NCBI GenBank assembly: GCA_038659295.1
Contig: JASNGC010000002.1
Span: forward strand, 124,001-188,000
Direction of reading: 5' to 3'
Source of the DNA: Enterocytospora artemiae
Taxonomy: Eukaryota; Microsporidia
DNA length: 64,000 nt
Shown here: positions 45,145 through 55,056 of the stretch, piece after piece
How positions within the stretch are numbered: the first letter of the stretch is position 1
Layout: each line of letters begins with the position of its first letter
Notes under the pieces: generated by a model
Seen by the model: only the letters and a program-made list of their open reading frames with translations
What the model was told of the DNA's origin: nothing
Databases searched by the model: none
Program-made: the position numbers and the translations under genes

Positions 45145-47247
45145 ATGTCTCGCGGTTCTAAGTTTGTCAATGTGGAGGCTGAGTCTTCAGATGAGGAATA
45201 TCACTCCGATGAATTTTCAGAGAGCTTGGACAATTTCATAGACTCTGAAAATGCAGATGACTATGACACTGTGGACAAGAGCATATACAGATTGGAAACA
45301 GATGGCTATAGAAATAAGATAGAGGAGTTAGAACGTAGATACATTGAGAATGAGGACACTTATACGGACGATGGAAATGAAGATATCGAACATCACAATA
45401 GAATTGCACAGTCTTCACTATTGCCGACAGCATCATCGCCATTATTGTTTTTTGTAAGATGTAAGATTGGAAAGGAAGCCGATGTTGTGAATAAGATAAT
45501 TGATAAGATAAATTCCAGCAATAAGAGCACCACCACCGTAGACAATACTGATAAATCTGCAACCATAAAGAATATTTGCTCTGCTATTAGTAAGGATGGC
45601 CTAAAAGGATATATCTACGTGGAGAGTTACAAGAAGTCTGCAGTTGAAGAAATTCTTACAGGAATAAAGAATGTGAATAGAAACAGAATTTCACATGTTC
45701 CGTTCCGTGAAATGGTGGATGCCATTAATTATAAGAAAGAGCAGGTTGTTAATGAGTATGGACGAATTCGAGGAGGAAAGTACAAAGGAGACTTGGTTCA
45801 AGTAGTTGAAGAGTATGAAAGCAGTGTGAAGGTTAAGGTTATTCCAAGATTAGGATCAACTTCGGAGGGTATTGTTGGAAAAAGGTATAATAGTAAGCGA
45901 CAGAAGATAGGCAATGATGGAACAGAAGGTTTATTTTCTACCACTACTCTCCATGCATCCCCACGAATGTTCAATCCAGAAGAGTTTAGAAATGAAGTTG
46001 TAAAGAAAGATGGAGGATATTACTACAACCGGGATTTCTACAAAGATGGGTTTTTAGTAAAGGTAATGCTGAAGAGTAATATTGACTTTAATACGGAGTA
46101 TACCTTTGCAGAGTTAGGTAGGTTTTCAGGGAAAAGCAAGGGATCCGTCCCGGGAAAGCATACTAGGATAAAGGTGATAAAAGGGGATCTTACCAATCTG
46201 ATTGGGGTGGTAGAGTCTGTAGGTGACAACTCTGTGGTGGTATCTGATGGCCATAGGAAGTACGAGATGAATATAGATTATATCCAGAAATATTATGAGG
46301 TAGGGGAAGAGGTATCCTATGATGGTGTTAATGGGATAATTGTCAAGCTTAACAATGAGACATCGGTAGGGAGCAACAGTGTTCCAACAAATGCGACGGC
46401 AATTCTTGCGATTCATGGATGCGAAGAAGAGGTGGTTGCTGATATTGATCGGTTACAGAAGCCTATTTTGGAAACAAAAACATTTTCGGAACCTGCCAAG
46501 CCGAGAAGGATCAAGATGGATCCACTTGTAAATAAGACTGTTAGAATAAAGAAAGGTGAGTTCAAAGGACAGGAGGGTGTCATCAGGGATATTTACAAGG
46601 GAAAATGTCGTGTTTTACTGAATACAAACAAATATGTGGGGATAAATTTGGTAGATTTAAATGTGGAACGTTCGCGTAGTTATATTCCATTGTCTAACAA
46701 AGTTGAGTCACATCATAGCATAATCACACCGGGATACAAAACGCCAGGGTACAAGACACCGGGATACAAGACACCTTTCCATGTGCCGGCATTTGGTGGA
46801 GATGCTGCGACACCAGAATATGATTCAGGAGTAACATCAGTATATCATACCGGAATGACTCCTGGGTACCATACTGGCATGACACCTGGATACATTGAGA
46901 AGATGGACAGATATGAAGAGGCAGGGACAGATTGGTTGAATAAACTTACGTCTGCCTATGATGGAGCTGTTATCAAAATAAAAGACAGGGAATACATTGT
47001 GGATGACTATATTGATGGGGTATTTAAGTGTAAAGGAGGTGAGATCTTTGAGAAGCGAGATGTAAAATATATTCGACCTGAAAAATATGAAGATGCCATT
47101 ATTTTGGAAGGTGTTGGTAAGGGTGAGACAGGTGCTTTGGTTTCTATAAAAGGCAACTTCGGATCAATTCAGGCAAAAAGTGGTGAAGTATATGAAGTTA
47201 GATTGGAAGACATTTCAATAAAAAGACGTTTCGAAGAAAGATTATAG
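45145..47247 (+). CDS. SPT5: Transcription elongation factor SPT5
   Basis: A 700-residue Spt5. An acidic N-terminus (1-90) is followed by an NGN domain (about 97-185, starting LLFFVRCKIGKEADVV). Several KOW motifs follow (GRIRGGKYKGDLVQVVEE, TRIKVIKGDLTNLIGVV, VRIKKGEFKGQEGVIRDI, and a last one near 655-690). The C-terminal repeat region (about 530-590) has TPGYKTPGYK and TGMTPGYHTGMTPGY units, the substrate of Bur1/Cdk9-type kinases. It binds Spt4 and clamps Pol II. The start follows TTTGCCCTTTTTAT. Confidence 0.96.
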   Translation: MSRGSKFVNVEAESSDEEYHSDEFSESLDNFIDSENADDYDTVDKSIYRLETDGYRNKIEELERRYIENEDTYTDDGNEDIEHHNRIAQSSLLPTASSPLLFFVRCKIGKEADVVNKIIDKINSSNKSTTTVDNTDKSATIKNICSAISKDGLKGYIYVESYKKSAVEEILTGIKNVNRNRISHVPFREMVDAINYKKEQVVNEYGRIRGGKYKGDLVQVVEEYESSVKVKVIPRLGSTSEGIVGKRYNSKRQKIGNDGTEGLFSTTTLHASPRMFNPEEFRNEVVKKDGGYYYNRDFYKDGFLVKVMLKSNIDFNTEYTFAELGRFSGKSKGSVPGKHTRIKVIKGDLTNLIGVVESVGDNSVVVSDGHRKYEMNIDYIQKYYEVGEEVSYDGVNGIIVKLNNETSVGSNSVPTNATAILAIHGCEEEVVADIDRLQKPILETKTFSEPAKPRRIKMDPLVNKTVRIKKGEFKGQEGVIRDIYKGKCRVLLNTNKYVGINLVDLNVERSRSYIPLSNKVESHHSIITPGYKTPGYKTPGYKTPFHVPAFGGDAATPEYDSGVTSVYHTGMTPGYHTGMTPGYIEKMDRYEEAGTDWLNKLTSAYDGAVIKIKDREYIVDDYIDGVFKCKGGEIFEKRDVKYIRPEKYEDAIILEGVGKGETGALVSIKGNFGSIQAKSGEVYEVRLEDISIKRRFEERL

Positions 47248-47460
47248 AAATAAATTGGTTGATTAAGCTTATGATTCAATAAGTTGCCGTACAATTATGG
47301 GCCCTTATTAATATCATGAAACCTAAGGCTTTTAAAATCCTGGGCCAAAAGTGGTACTTCTCCCTCTAGACTACTCCAGAATTACATATTTCCGTATTTC
47401 TACGGCCTCTATTTACTAATTTGTTTTCTTTCAAATTTCTACTGTATTTTTAGCCCTCGA

Positions 47461-49041
47461 ATGACAGATAATGTATTAATCACATTTGTTAAGAGCACCC
47501 CGCCAGTTACTCGTGCTCTTTGTAGTATAGTGGCTTTTTTGGTATTTATAAGTGTCATTGACCTGTTAAAACCATATCAGATGTCATATTCCTGGTACCA
47601 TTTGAAGGACCTTCAAATCCACAGAATATTTACAGCTCCTTTCTCTTTTGGTATATTGTCTGTTGAAAATTTGATGCATGTAGTTTTCCTGTATCGATAT
47701 TCATCTCTCTTAGAAGATTCGTACTTCCACAAGTCAGATTATATCTGGGTGCTCTTCATCACCTCTTTGCTTTTACTGGTGAATGCCTCATTCATTTTTA
47801 CTCCTCATCTTGGCCCTTCATTGTCCTGCACCATTACATATCTGTGGACCAGAAAAAATCCGAGAGCATTCGTCCAGGCATATGGGTTTCTTACCTTTTA
47901 CGCCTTCTATCTTCCATTCCTGTTACCACTTTATACGCTCATTTCTGAGAAGACTATCCATCTGGAGGAATTCAATGGAATTGTTGTGGGGCAATTGGTC
48001 TACTACTTTAAAGACGTATACCCAAAGTTTGGAAGAGACTTTTTCAGAACTCCTTGCTTTCTTCATCGTTTGTGCAACGAACTTCAAGACTGTTGCAAGA
48101 AAAAGAATACTAGTTTCAGTACCAGACGCAGCAGTCAATCTGATCAAACCACAAGTATGGCTGATGGTATTCCAGAGACACTAGATAGCAAAATAACAGA
48201 GAGGGATATATCTGACACAGTTCAACCTAGTACTACTAGTGAAACCGATGAATTTGAGAAGAATTCTTCGAGTTATGAATCGTGGAATTCCTCAAGCTGT
48301 GAAGCAGAGGTATATCAGAAAGCTGAGGAAAACAATCACTCTACCAAGGAGAAGTCAGCAGCAAGCCTTAGTTCTTGTATCAACAAAGCTGATTATCTGC
48401 CCTCGGATGTTTCTTCAGAATTTAAAAATTCTGAAAAGGAAAACATCGATTCTCAACTGCATGCAGAAATGAGTAATTTAAAGACAGACAGCGATGCAAG
48501 TGTATCTACCTCAAATGTTTTCCCATCTTTGGGATCTTACATTAACTCAAAGTTAAGTAAATTTATAAAAAATTCTGTTACTGATACTTCTGATGAACCT
48601 GGAGCAAATGAAGTTGCCGATAACAATGTTTCTTTAGAAATTGATAATGCAGAGTTTGATGATGAATGTGATTCCGAGTCAGATAACTCTTTTGAGGAGT
48701 TGGATTACAATGAAGTTGTCAAAGTAGAAGCATCACCCAGTTCAATTGATCAAGAAGTAAAATTACATGATGGCAAAGATGATGAGCATAAAAATGTGGA
48801 GTTTTTTCAACATGAAGGCAAAGCTAATGAGGAATGCAGTGAATCTAGTAGAAGTACCCACAATTCAGATCGATTTGTGGAAAATGATGAAAAGAGTTGT
48901 AGTATATCAGAAGAATCAAACGTAGAGTTTCAAAGCTTTTCGGAAGAGGACGACAATGAGTACTTCAATGGTAACAATGTTGAGGATGAATGTTCAGACG
49001 AAACCCTTAGGGACTCCTATGAGGATTGGGATTCATCATAA
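47461..49041 (+). CDS. DER1: Derlin (DER1-like) with a long acidic C-terminal tail
   Basis: The first about 200 of 526 residues are a Derlin: PPVTRALCSIVAFLVF, a QIHRIFTAPFSFG segment and several membrane helices (LWVLFITSLLLLVNASFIF-like, FLPLYTLI). ERAD Derlins retro-translocate misfolded ER proteins. The remaining 300 residues are a Ser/Asp/Glu-rich disordered tail (SSSYESWNSSSCEAE, DDECDSESDNSFEELDYN), unlike the 20-60 residue tail of yeast or animal Derlins. There is no SHP box that I can see. The start follows TTTTAGCCCTCGA. Confidence 0.88.
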   Translation: MTDNVLITFVKSTPPVTRALCSIVAFLVFISVIDLLKPYQMSYSWYHLKDLQIHRIFTAPFSFGILSVENLMHVVFLYRYSSLLEDSYFHKSDYIWVLFITSLLLLVNASFIFTPHLGPSLSCTITYLWTRKNPRAFVQAYGFLTFYAFYLPFLLPLYTLISEKTIHLEEFNGIVVGQLVYYFKDVYPKFGRDFFRTPCFLHRLCNELQDCCKKKNTSFSTRRSSQSDQTTSMADGIPETLDSKITERDISDTVQPSTTSETDEFEKNSSSYESWNSSSCEAEVYQKAEENNHSTKEKSAASLSSCINKADYLPSDVSSEFKNSEKENIDSQLHAEMSNLKTDSDASVSTSNVFPSLGSYINSKLSKFIKNSVTDTSDEPGANEVADNNVSLEIDNAEFDDECDSESDNSFEELDYNEVVKVEASPSSIDQEVKLHDGKDDEHKNVEFFQHEGKANEECSESSRSTHNSDRFVENDEKSCSISEESNVEFQSFSEEDDNEYFNGNNVEDECSDETLRDSYEDWDSS

Positions 49042-49324
49042 TGAATTATTAAATGCCTCATGTTTGACTATTCATATTTTCTTCTTTCTACTGATGGCGT
49101 AATTCTCCTGTCTCACCCATTAAAGCCACTCAACATTCTGAATGCCTCCATCCTGCTTGTTCTCTTAGCTTGTCATAAAACCAAATGTCTTGAACTGCTG
49201 CATTTATAATAAGTTTTGTTACGATTATTATCTATGGGAAGCAATAGGGCCCCTTTTAATAAATCAAATCAGTTTCTCCTGGCCGCCCCTATTTCTCTAT
49301 TTCATTATTCTATTCTTATCCTTT

Positions 49325-49846
49325 ATGTATTCACCCGAATATAAAAATGTTATCAGCAAACTTTTTTCTGAGGCTGTGATGCTAGAACATAAAGCATTTT
49401 ATTTTTATCTGTCTGCAGGTGCCACTTTCGATGGAAAATGCATGGCTATGGAAAACTTGTCAGAATTTTTTTACAAGGAAAGTTCCGAAGAGCTGGAGCA
49501 TGCTAGAGAACTTATTGACTTCATGAATCAAAATGGCCTCACAATTGACTTTTTCGACATAAAAATTGATCAACTTTCTGATCAAGTGAATAGTTCCAAA
49601 TGTCCTGTAGTTCTAGTCTTCACAAAGGCTGTGGAGTTCGAGCAGGCTGTTCTGGACAACTTTATCAAAATCTATAGGTATGCAGATGGATACAAAGATT
49701 ATTTGGTGACTCAATTTGTCGATAAATTTTTGCAGAGACAGGTTGAAGAAGTAAAGAGTTTTAGTGATAAGTTAAGAAATGCCGAAAGAACCACCGGGAA
49801 ACTTGGAGAGTTTCTTTATGATCAATCATTTAAATCTGGCAAGTGA
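49325..49846 (+). CDS. Ferritin, heavy-chain type
   Basis: A 173-residue four-helix ferritin. Ferroxidase ligands are conserved by position: Glu21 and Tyr28 in LEHKAFYFYLSAG, Glu56 and His59 in ESSEELEHAREL, Glu106 in VEFEQAV and Gln139 in QRQVEEV. It oxidises and stores iron in the cytosol. The start is ATG 49325, which gives MYSPEYKN; the longer frame from 49190 has a hydrophobic 45-residue lead lacking a start motif next to its ATG. The Derlin gene is upstream on the same strand. Confidence 0.92.
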   Translation: MYSPEYKNVISKLFSEAVMLEHKAFYFYLSAGATFDGKCMAMENLSEFFYKESSEELEHARELIDFMNQNGLTIDFFDIKIDQLSDQVNSSKCPVVLVFTKAVEFEQAVLDNFIKIYRYADGYKDYLVTQFVDKFLQRQVEEVKSFSDKLRNAERTTGKLGEFLYDQSFKSGK

Positions 49847-49940
49847 GCTAGACGGAAAAAATAAATCTTTTTTACAGGCAAAAATTAAATTTACTAATAA
49901 CTTAGTGTTGGTCGATAAGGTGAATTTATCATTCTCGGGG

Positions 49941-50630
49941 TTAATAATCCGAATCATTCATCTCTGTCAAGTCTAATCCTTCAACATGGGTATTAGTTAC
50001 CTTTATTCTTCGCTTATTCTTCTTAGGTTTTTTGGTTTTAACGATCCCCTTTCTCTTTACAGCAATATTAGTTTTCAGGCCAGCAACTTTTAGTTCTTCC
50101 AAAATATCATGATAGTTAGGAATTTTAATGGCATTCCAGAGTTCTTTGACCGAGCTGTCCATTTCTAGGACAAAGTCATTGTAAAAGATTATCTCTGAGC
50201 CATCCATATCCTTTAAAATAATAAACTCATCTTTAAATTGATGGGGACTGCCATCATCCGGCGATTTGGCACCGAAACTTCTCCCAGATTCCTCATCCTT
50301 AGCATCATTCTTCAACTTATTTTCACCAGGATTGCTGTTTATTATCTTCATTATATCGACTGGCCCATCATTTAGCCGACTCATTTCGATTCCAGACTTT
50401 TCTCCTTTTAATACCGAAACCAAATCTTCGCGCGTGTAAATTTTGAATTCAGAAACATAAACTATTTTGTTGTTTTCTATCTTTACTTTTGGATTCTTTC
50501 TAAGAGCAGTAATGACAGTGGCAATTGAAATATTGGTTTCCTTCTCGACTTCCTTGAACGAATACGGTCGATTTTCCCTCTTTATGACAGCAAGTATTTT
50601 GTGGACATAAGAATTAAGATGCTTGTTCAT
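49941..50630 (-). CDS. TFA2: Transcription factor TFIIE beta subunit
   Basis: A 229-residue protein. A winged helix at the start (NSYVHKILAVIKRENRPYSF, NPKVKIENNKIVYV) resembles the first WH of TFIIE-beta. EIIFYNDFVLEMDSSVKELWNAIKIP matches '[26 protein letters not shown]'. The C-terminal basic stretch KKNKRRIKVTNTHVEGLDL matches 'QKKRRFKTHNEHLAGVL'. It helps load TFIIH and melt the promoter. Compact relative to human (291 aa). The start follows ACCCCCACTTT. Confidence 0.9.
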   Translation of the reverse strand: MNKHLNSYVHKILAVIKRENRPYSFKEVEKETNISIATVITALRKNPKVKIENNKIVYVSEFKIYTREDLVSVLKGEKSGIEMSRLNDGPVDIMKIINSNPGENKLKNDAKDEESGRSFGAKSPDDGSPHQFKDEFIILKDMDGSEIIFYNDFVLEMDSSVKELWNAIKIPNYHDILEELKVAGLKTNIAVKRKGIVKTKKPKKNKRRIKVTNTHVEGLDLTEMNDSDY

Positions 50631-50989
50631 AAAGTGGGGGTAGGAAATACTTTTAGTTATTCATTCTTCATAAGAATGGGCCTATGGCAGTTCATTTCAT
50701 GTTGTTTGTGTGATAAACAGAGCTAACTAACGTATGGCATACAACAAAATCTTAGTAAAGTAATGCTCTTAAATACCTTGTAGTACTCGTAAATATATTG
50801 TCCACTGGAAGATTTATAGACAGCCATCTCAAACACATAGAACACATGGTTTTCATTGTAAAAAATCTACTTGTTATAAATTGCTGTAGAAATATGCTTG
50901 GCAATGGAATGGTGAATGTTTGTTTTCACCAGTATATTTGTATACTCATTGTTTATTTTTGTCTAAACTTCCCGTTTGTTCTATCACCC
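50631..50989. other. Intergenic region between divergent TFIIE-beta and AIG1-like genes
   Basis: About 360 bases. An upstream in-frame extension of the AIG1-like gene (from 50798) is hydrophobic but has no motif; I treat it as leader. The C-block TATCACCC precedes the chosen start. Confidence 0.5.
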
Positions 50990-51907
50990 ATGAATCATTC
51001 TAATCTACTAGTTGTAATGTTCTTAGGAGCATTTTTATTTTCCTATACAGATTTTAAGGTTCCTGAACAGTTGTCAAAAAAAAAGAAGCTTTTGATTTTA
51101 GGCCGATTTTCATATCTCACGGAGTTGGGCTTGTTATTCACAATTGCTACAATAGTGATGTATTTGATTATAGACCAGAAGTTAAATATAAACAAACTTA
51201 AGCGACTCATAAAAAAAATTGAATATGATAATGGTAACTCTGATGTAAATAAAATGAAAACACTGTATAAGGACTACCAGGAACAACCAAATAAAGATCA
51301 ACCAGCAGGAAATAGCACAGGCGTAATGCCTTTGGAACCGAAGACTCATTTTAGCAGATGGCAAATTCTATGGAATCATCTCAGTGACATGTCATTCAAC
51401 AATATCCTATTCTATTCCATATTTCATCTGTCACTAGTTATAGAAACCATAGTCACTGTATACTATTGGACATTGCTGGCCATCAGTCGTGAATCATTCA
51501 GAACAAAGGAAGAAATTAAAATGGGAATTGAAATGCCGATGTATCACGACATTTTTGTACATGCTTTACCATTCATATGTATTATTTTTCTATTACATCA
51601 AATACATATGAAGGAAGTTACCTGGTTAAACACCGCCACAACTGATTTCAATACTCAAGAGGCCAAAGAATATCTTTTCAAGAGCCCAAGTCGTCTGATG
51701 CATGGACTAACGTATTCATTAATTAATATCTTTGGCATATTTTACACAATCCTTACTCTCCAGAATGTAAATAATGGAAATTACACATACCAATTTTTAT
51801 CAAAGATGTCCACAACGAAGATAAGTGTATTTCTCGGAATATCAATAGCCATTTGTAATCTATTGTATTTCTTAATTAAAAAAATTGAAAGGAAGATATA
51901 TAGTTAG
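50990..51907 (+). CDS. AIG1/FAR-17a family membrane hydrolase
   Basis: A 305-residue multi-spanning protein. YLTELGLLF places a Thr (Thr44) where AIG1/ADTRP have the nucleophile Thr, and FVHALPFICII gives His191 at the catalytic His. ETIVTVYYWTLLA and the C-terminal helices RLMHGLTYSLINIFG...FLGISIAICNLLYFLIKKI match the family throughout. Human AIG1/ADTRP split fatty-acid esters of hydroxy fatty acids. A polar loop (65-125) is longer than usual. The reaction is inferred from family and residues. Confidence 0.86.
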   Translation: MNHSNLLVVMFLGAFLFSYTDFKVPEQLSKKKKLLILGRFSYLTELGLLFTIATIVMYLIIDQKLNINKLKRLIKKIEYDNGNSDVNKMKTLYKDYQEQPNKDQPAGNSTGVMPLEPKTHFSRWQILWNHLSDMSFNNILFYSIFHLSLVIETIVTVYYWTLLAISRESFRTKEEIKMGIEMPMYHDIFVHALPFICIIFLLHQIHMKEVTWLNTATTDFNTQEAKEYLFKSPSRLMHGLTYSLINIFGIFYTILTLQNVNNGNYTYQFLSKMSTTKISVFLGISIAICNLLYFLIKKIERKIYS

Positions 51908-52038
51908 TGGGATAAATAAAATGAAAAATATAATCGGAAGTAAAATAGAGCTACTAATGCCAACGCTGTAGTGTTATGTTTTTGAAGTAACAAGAATCCA
52001 TTTATTAATTTTCCTAAGCAAAATTCTAACTGGCTGAC

Positions 52039-55032
52039 CTATAGGTATGGCTTATACTCTAAAATTCCTCTAACCTGATTGATATCGAATTTTTTATCTA
52101 ACAAAATATCTACTATTTTACATACTTTGACATAACCATGCGGAAACGTTTCGTAGGATTCACATTGGCCAACATTCTTAATAATTTTACGAAGCCCATC
52201 AACAAAAGCAGCACAACATTCCTTGAGATGGATTAAACATACCTTTATAACAATGTCATCAGCAGTAGCCGTGGTAAATGGCTTTTCATAGAACAATGAG
52301 AAAATTTGAACTATCTTATTTGCAATCTCAATTCTGTTGAAGTCTAGCTGCTTAGAATGCTTCCAAATCAGCCTTAAAATCACTTCCCTTTTGATTTGGT
52401 AGTTGGGGTCAATAGGAGCCCTAGTGGTAGATTCCAAATTATCCTCTAGTTCTTTCAAATACACCTCCAACAAAACCAATTGATTTTTACTTCTACTGCA
52501 AATTTCCAAAAGAATCTCTGCAGTCTTACTTTGGTTACTTCTTGTAATGTATTTGATCAAAAAGTGGTTTATACGAGTGGTTACAATATTCTCGGTGAAA
52601 AGTATATTTGTTTCCAGACTATCACTGTGTTTGGAAATATAACTTCCTATCTCTGTTAAAACTAGATCATCACCCTCGTAAGCATTAATAATTCTTGATA
52701 AATAGTTGTTCTTGTTTTGTACATTGGAAGTGGAATGGTTGTCGTATTCTTGACCCAATGCAGATCGATCTTTTGGAGTGTTACTTACTAACGAGGCACT
52801 ATTATCAACTAAGTCTTTTTTTCTCTTGCGAGGTGTTGTCTGGAGCGAAATATTTTCCATGCTTGTATTGATCAATCCATAATCAACAGTACTGGAAGGC
52901 TTTCTTTCATCATGCTTATTGGAAATGCTGTAAATATCACTCAACGCATCACTGCTTCCAATAATATGTCTCATCTCATGCATGGGAAGTTGTGACCCTT
53001 GTATCCAGTTTATCATATTTACAATGGTACTCAATATTAATTCACCAGAATACTCGCTTGTTTGTTGAGAGTTAGAATACGAAATGGATGAATTGTACAA
53101 CGATTTATAGATTCTGTACAATTTGCTGCATGGGTACAGTTTTATGAGCAATATGAAACAGTCTGAGTTGCTCGTTGATATTTTCAATAAATATTCAATA
53201 ACTTTAACAACCTCCTGCTCTTCCAAGATACATTTGTTGTATACAAGCCTTATCAGAATAATGTTAACATAAGACTCCGACAACTTGTATATTAAACATA
53301 CATATAGTCCCTTTATCAAAGATTCAGAACTGGTACAACCTGAGACAAAATCTGTAGGCGCAATGTCCAGTGGAATATCCAATTCAGTTCTTGCAGATCT
53401 CAATACATCAGTAGTAGGCGCACTTGCTTCCATTTTCATGGCTCCTACAGATGGCTGTAATCTGTGGTTAATATTGGAAGAAGTATTTGAGAGATTAACA
53501 GACTTTACTGGATGTTTATTATCCGAAATTTTCTGTATTTTTGAATTGGCAGATTGATCTGCAAGAGTATGCTGTGATAAGATAGGTTTTGGAATTAATT
53601 GCTGGGCAAAACTGTTGTTTTCGCTAAATTCAACACCAGCTCCCTTTAAAATGCTTGAAATCCTCTTTTTGACTTTATCACTCACTGGTGCTCCATTCAA
53701 ACCTATTGCTGCAATCTTCCTAACGTCTGGAAAAGAATCATCTAGCATCTTGATAAGGACTGCATTATCCACTACATTATTGCTCTTTAATGCACTACCT
53801 CCAACCATGTACTTGCCACTTAAAACGAGAACATCCAAAATACCTAATCGCACTTCAGGCACCTTACTCTCAAGAATACTAATTAGATCACTTGCATAAA
53901 CCGCTGGAAGAGAATATAACAGTTCTTTGACAAGCCTGTTTAGTTTTTTATCCTTCAACTTGTGGCAAATTATAGTCAAATTACTTGAATCTACAGATGA
54001 TCCATCTAAAATTAAAGAGTTGAGTGCCGCCTGTATTACATTTACATTTGGATCTGAAAATATGCTAGAGAGTAATGGTTCCTGAAGTGATGCCATATTT
54101 CTAATAGTTTCAACCTTCTCAGACCATTTTAAAGTCTTAAATGTTTGAACAGTGATAGGAAATGAATTATTGAGATGATTGTGGGATGTAATGGAGTTTG
54201 GCTTTGAAGAGTTACTGGCTGTCTGAACATCAGCTTGTGATAGATTGTGGGTTGAAGAATTAAAATTCAAGTCTAATCCGTTCGATGGACTTTTGTCATC
54301 ATCTAATATGGTTGTTCCAATCGATTGAATTTCTAGAGATGTCGGGTTAGTGAAACTGTCGATCTGAGCGGAGCACTGTGCCCTTGATGAATTTTCAGCC
54401 GCCAGATGTTCTATTTTACCCTTGATTTCTTTTAGGATAATAGGCTTTATGCTGTACAGATCAGAATAAATCCTTTCACCATAAAATGAAAATAAGGTGG
54501 TGCACAGATCAATGGTGTTTGATTTGACTGCCGGATCTGTTGATTTGAAAAAATCCACTAGAGCAGAGCGCAACAACTCTATAGACTTAAAGTTTGAAGT
54601 TGCGAATTTGATATCTTCATACTTCACATTACATAGGCATCGATTAATCTGCTGGATTACAGTTGCAATGAGCTTGTTTGTTACCTTGATTTTACTCGTT
54701 AAATTCAGCAAACTGTTTATGGTTGTATCAGGATTTATAATAAAATGGCTATCGATCAATTTTTCCAGTTTGTTTTTTACTGTAGTCTTTGTTACTGCCA
54801 GATGTGAATATAGTATTGCATATTCTATCTCACTGTAAACAAAGGATAGCCTCAGAATAGCATCAATTACAGGCACAGACGATTCCAACCCCATGGATTG
54901 TCTGATATCTTCAGTAACATCTTCAGTCTTCAAACCTTCATAAAATAAGATTCTCTCTTTGTAGGATTTTGAGTTGTACATCTTATAAAGGGTGCCAAAT
55001 TTTTGAATGGAATGTGTTGAAGATAAAACCAT
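52039..55032 (-). CDS. TOG-array microtubule-associated protein (Stu2/XMAP215-like)
   Basis: A 997-residue helical-repeat protein starting MVLSSTHSIQKFGTLYKMYNSKSYKERILFYEGL, which looks like the first HEAT repeat of a TOG domain. FKSTDPAVKSNTIDLCTTLFSFYGERIYSDLYSIKP...ILKEIKGKIE resembles the TOG-domain closing segment ('VKEKAISLLVELYRWIG...LKPVQLKELEKEIEEF'). A linker (about 230-300) separates a second helical array. Further helical repeats run to the C-terminus. XMAP215 proteins speed microtubule growth at plus ends and spindle poles. The stop is 24 bases downstream of the DTD gene's end, a very tight head-to-tail pair. Confidence 0.72.
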   Translation of the reverse strand: MVLSSTHSIQKFGTLYKMYNSKSYKERILFYEGLKTEDVTEDIRQSMGLESSVPVIDAILRLSFVYSEIEYAILYSHLAVTKTTVKNKLEKLIDSHFIINPDTTINSLLNLTSKIKVTNKLIATVIQQINRCLCNVKYEDIKFATSNFKSIELLRSALVDFFKSTDPAVKSNTIDLCTTLFSFYGERIYSDLYSIKPIILKEIKGKIEHLAAENSSRAQCSAQIDSFTNPTSLEIQSIGTTILDDDKSPSNGLDLNFNSSTHNLSQADVQTASNSSKPNSITSHNHLNNSFPITVQTFKTLKWSEKVETIRNMASLQEPLLSSIFSDPNVNVIQAALNSLILDGSSVDSSNLTIICHKLKDKKLNRLVKELLYSLPAVYASDLISILESKVPEVRLGILDVLVLSGKYMVGGSALKSNNVVDNAVLIKMLDDSFPDVRKIAAIGLNGAPVSDKVKKRISSILKGAGVEFSENNSFAQQLIPKPILSQHTLADQSANSKIQKISDNKHPVKSVNLSNTSSNINHRLQPSVGAMKMEASAPTTDVLRSARTELDIPLDIAPTDFVSGCTSSESLIKGLYVCLIYKLSESYVNIILIRLVYNKCILEEQEVVKVIEYLLKISTSNSDCFILLIKLYPCSKLYRIYKSLYNSSISYSNSQQTSEYSGELILSTIVNMINWIQGSQLPMHEMRHIIGSSDALSDIYSISNKHDERKPSSTVDYGLINTSMENISLQTTPRKRKKDLVDNSASLVSNTPKDRSALGQEYDNHSTSNVQNKNNYLSRIINAYEGDDLVLTEIGSYISKHSDSLETNILFTENIVTTRINHFLIKYITRSNQSKTAEILLEICSRSKNQLVLLEVYLKELEDNLESTTRAPIDPNYQIKREVILRLIWKHSKQLDFNRIEIANKIVQIFSLFYEKPFTTATADDIVIKVCLIHLKECCAAFVDGLRKIIKNVGQCESYETFPHGYVKVCKIVDILLDKKFDINQVRGILEYKPYL

Positions 55033-55056
55033 AATTTATTACAGACATTCCAGCTA

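Noticed and set aside
49190..49324. 45-residue hydrophobic extension of ferritin as a signal peptide
   Set aside because: The ferritin core begins right after ATG 49325 and the upstream start lies in a low-quality context; a secreted form is possible but unsupported.
53285..53557. 90-codon plus-strand frame within the TOG-array gene
   Set aside because: Shadow of the real minus-strand gene.
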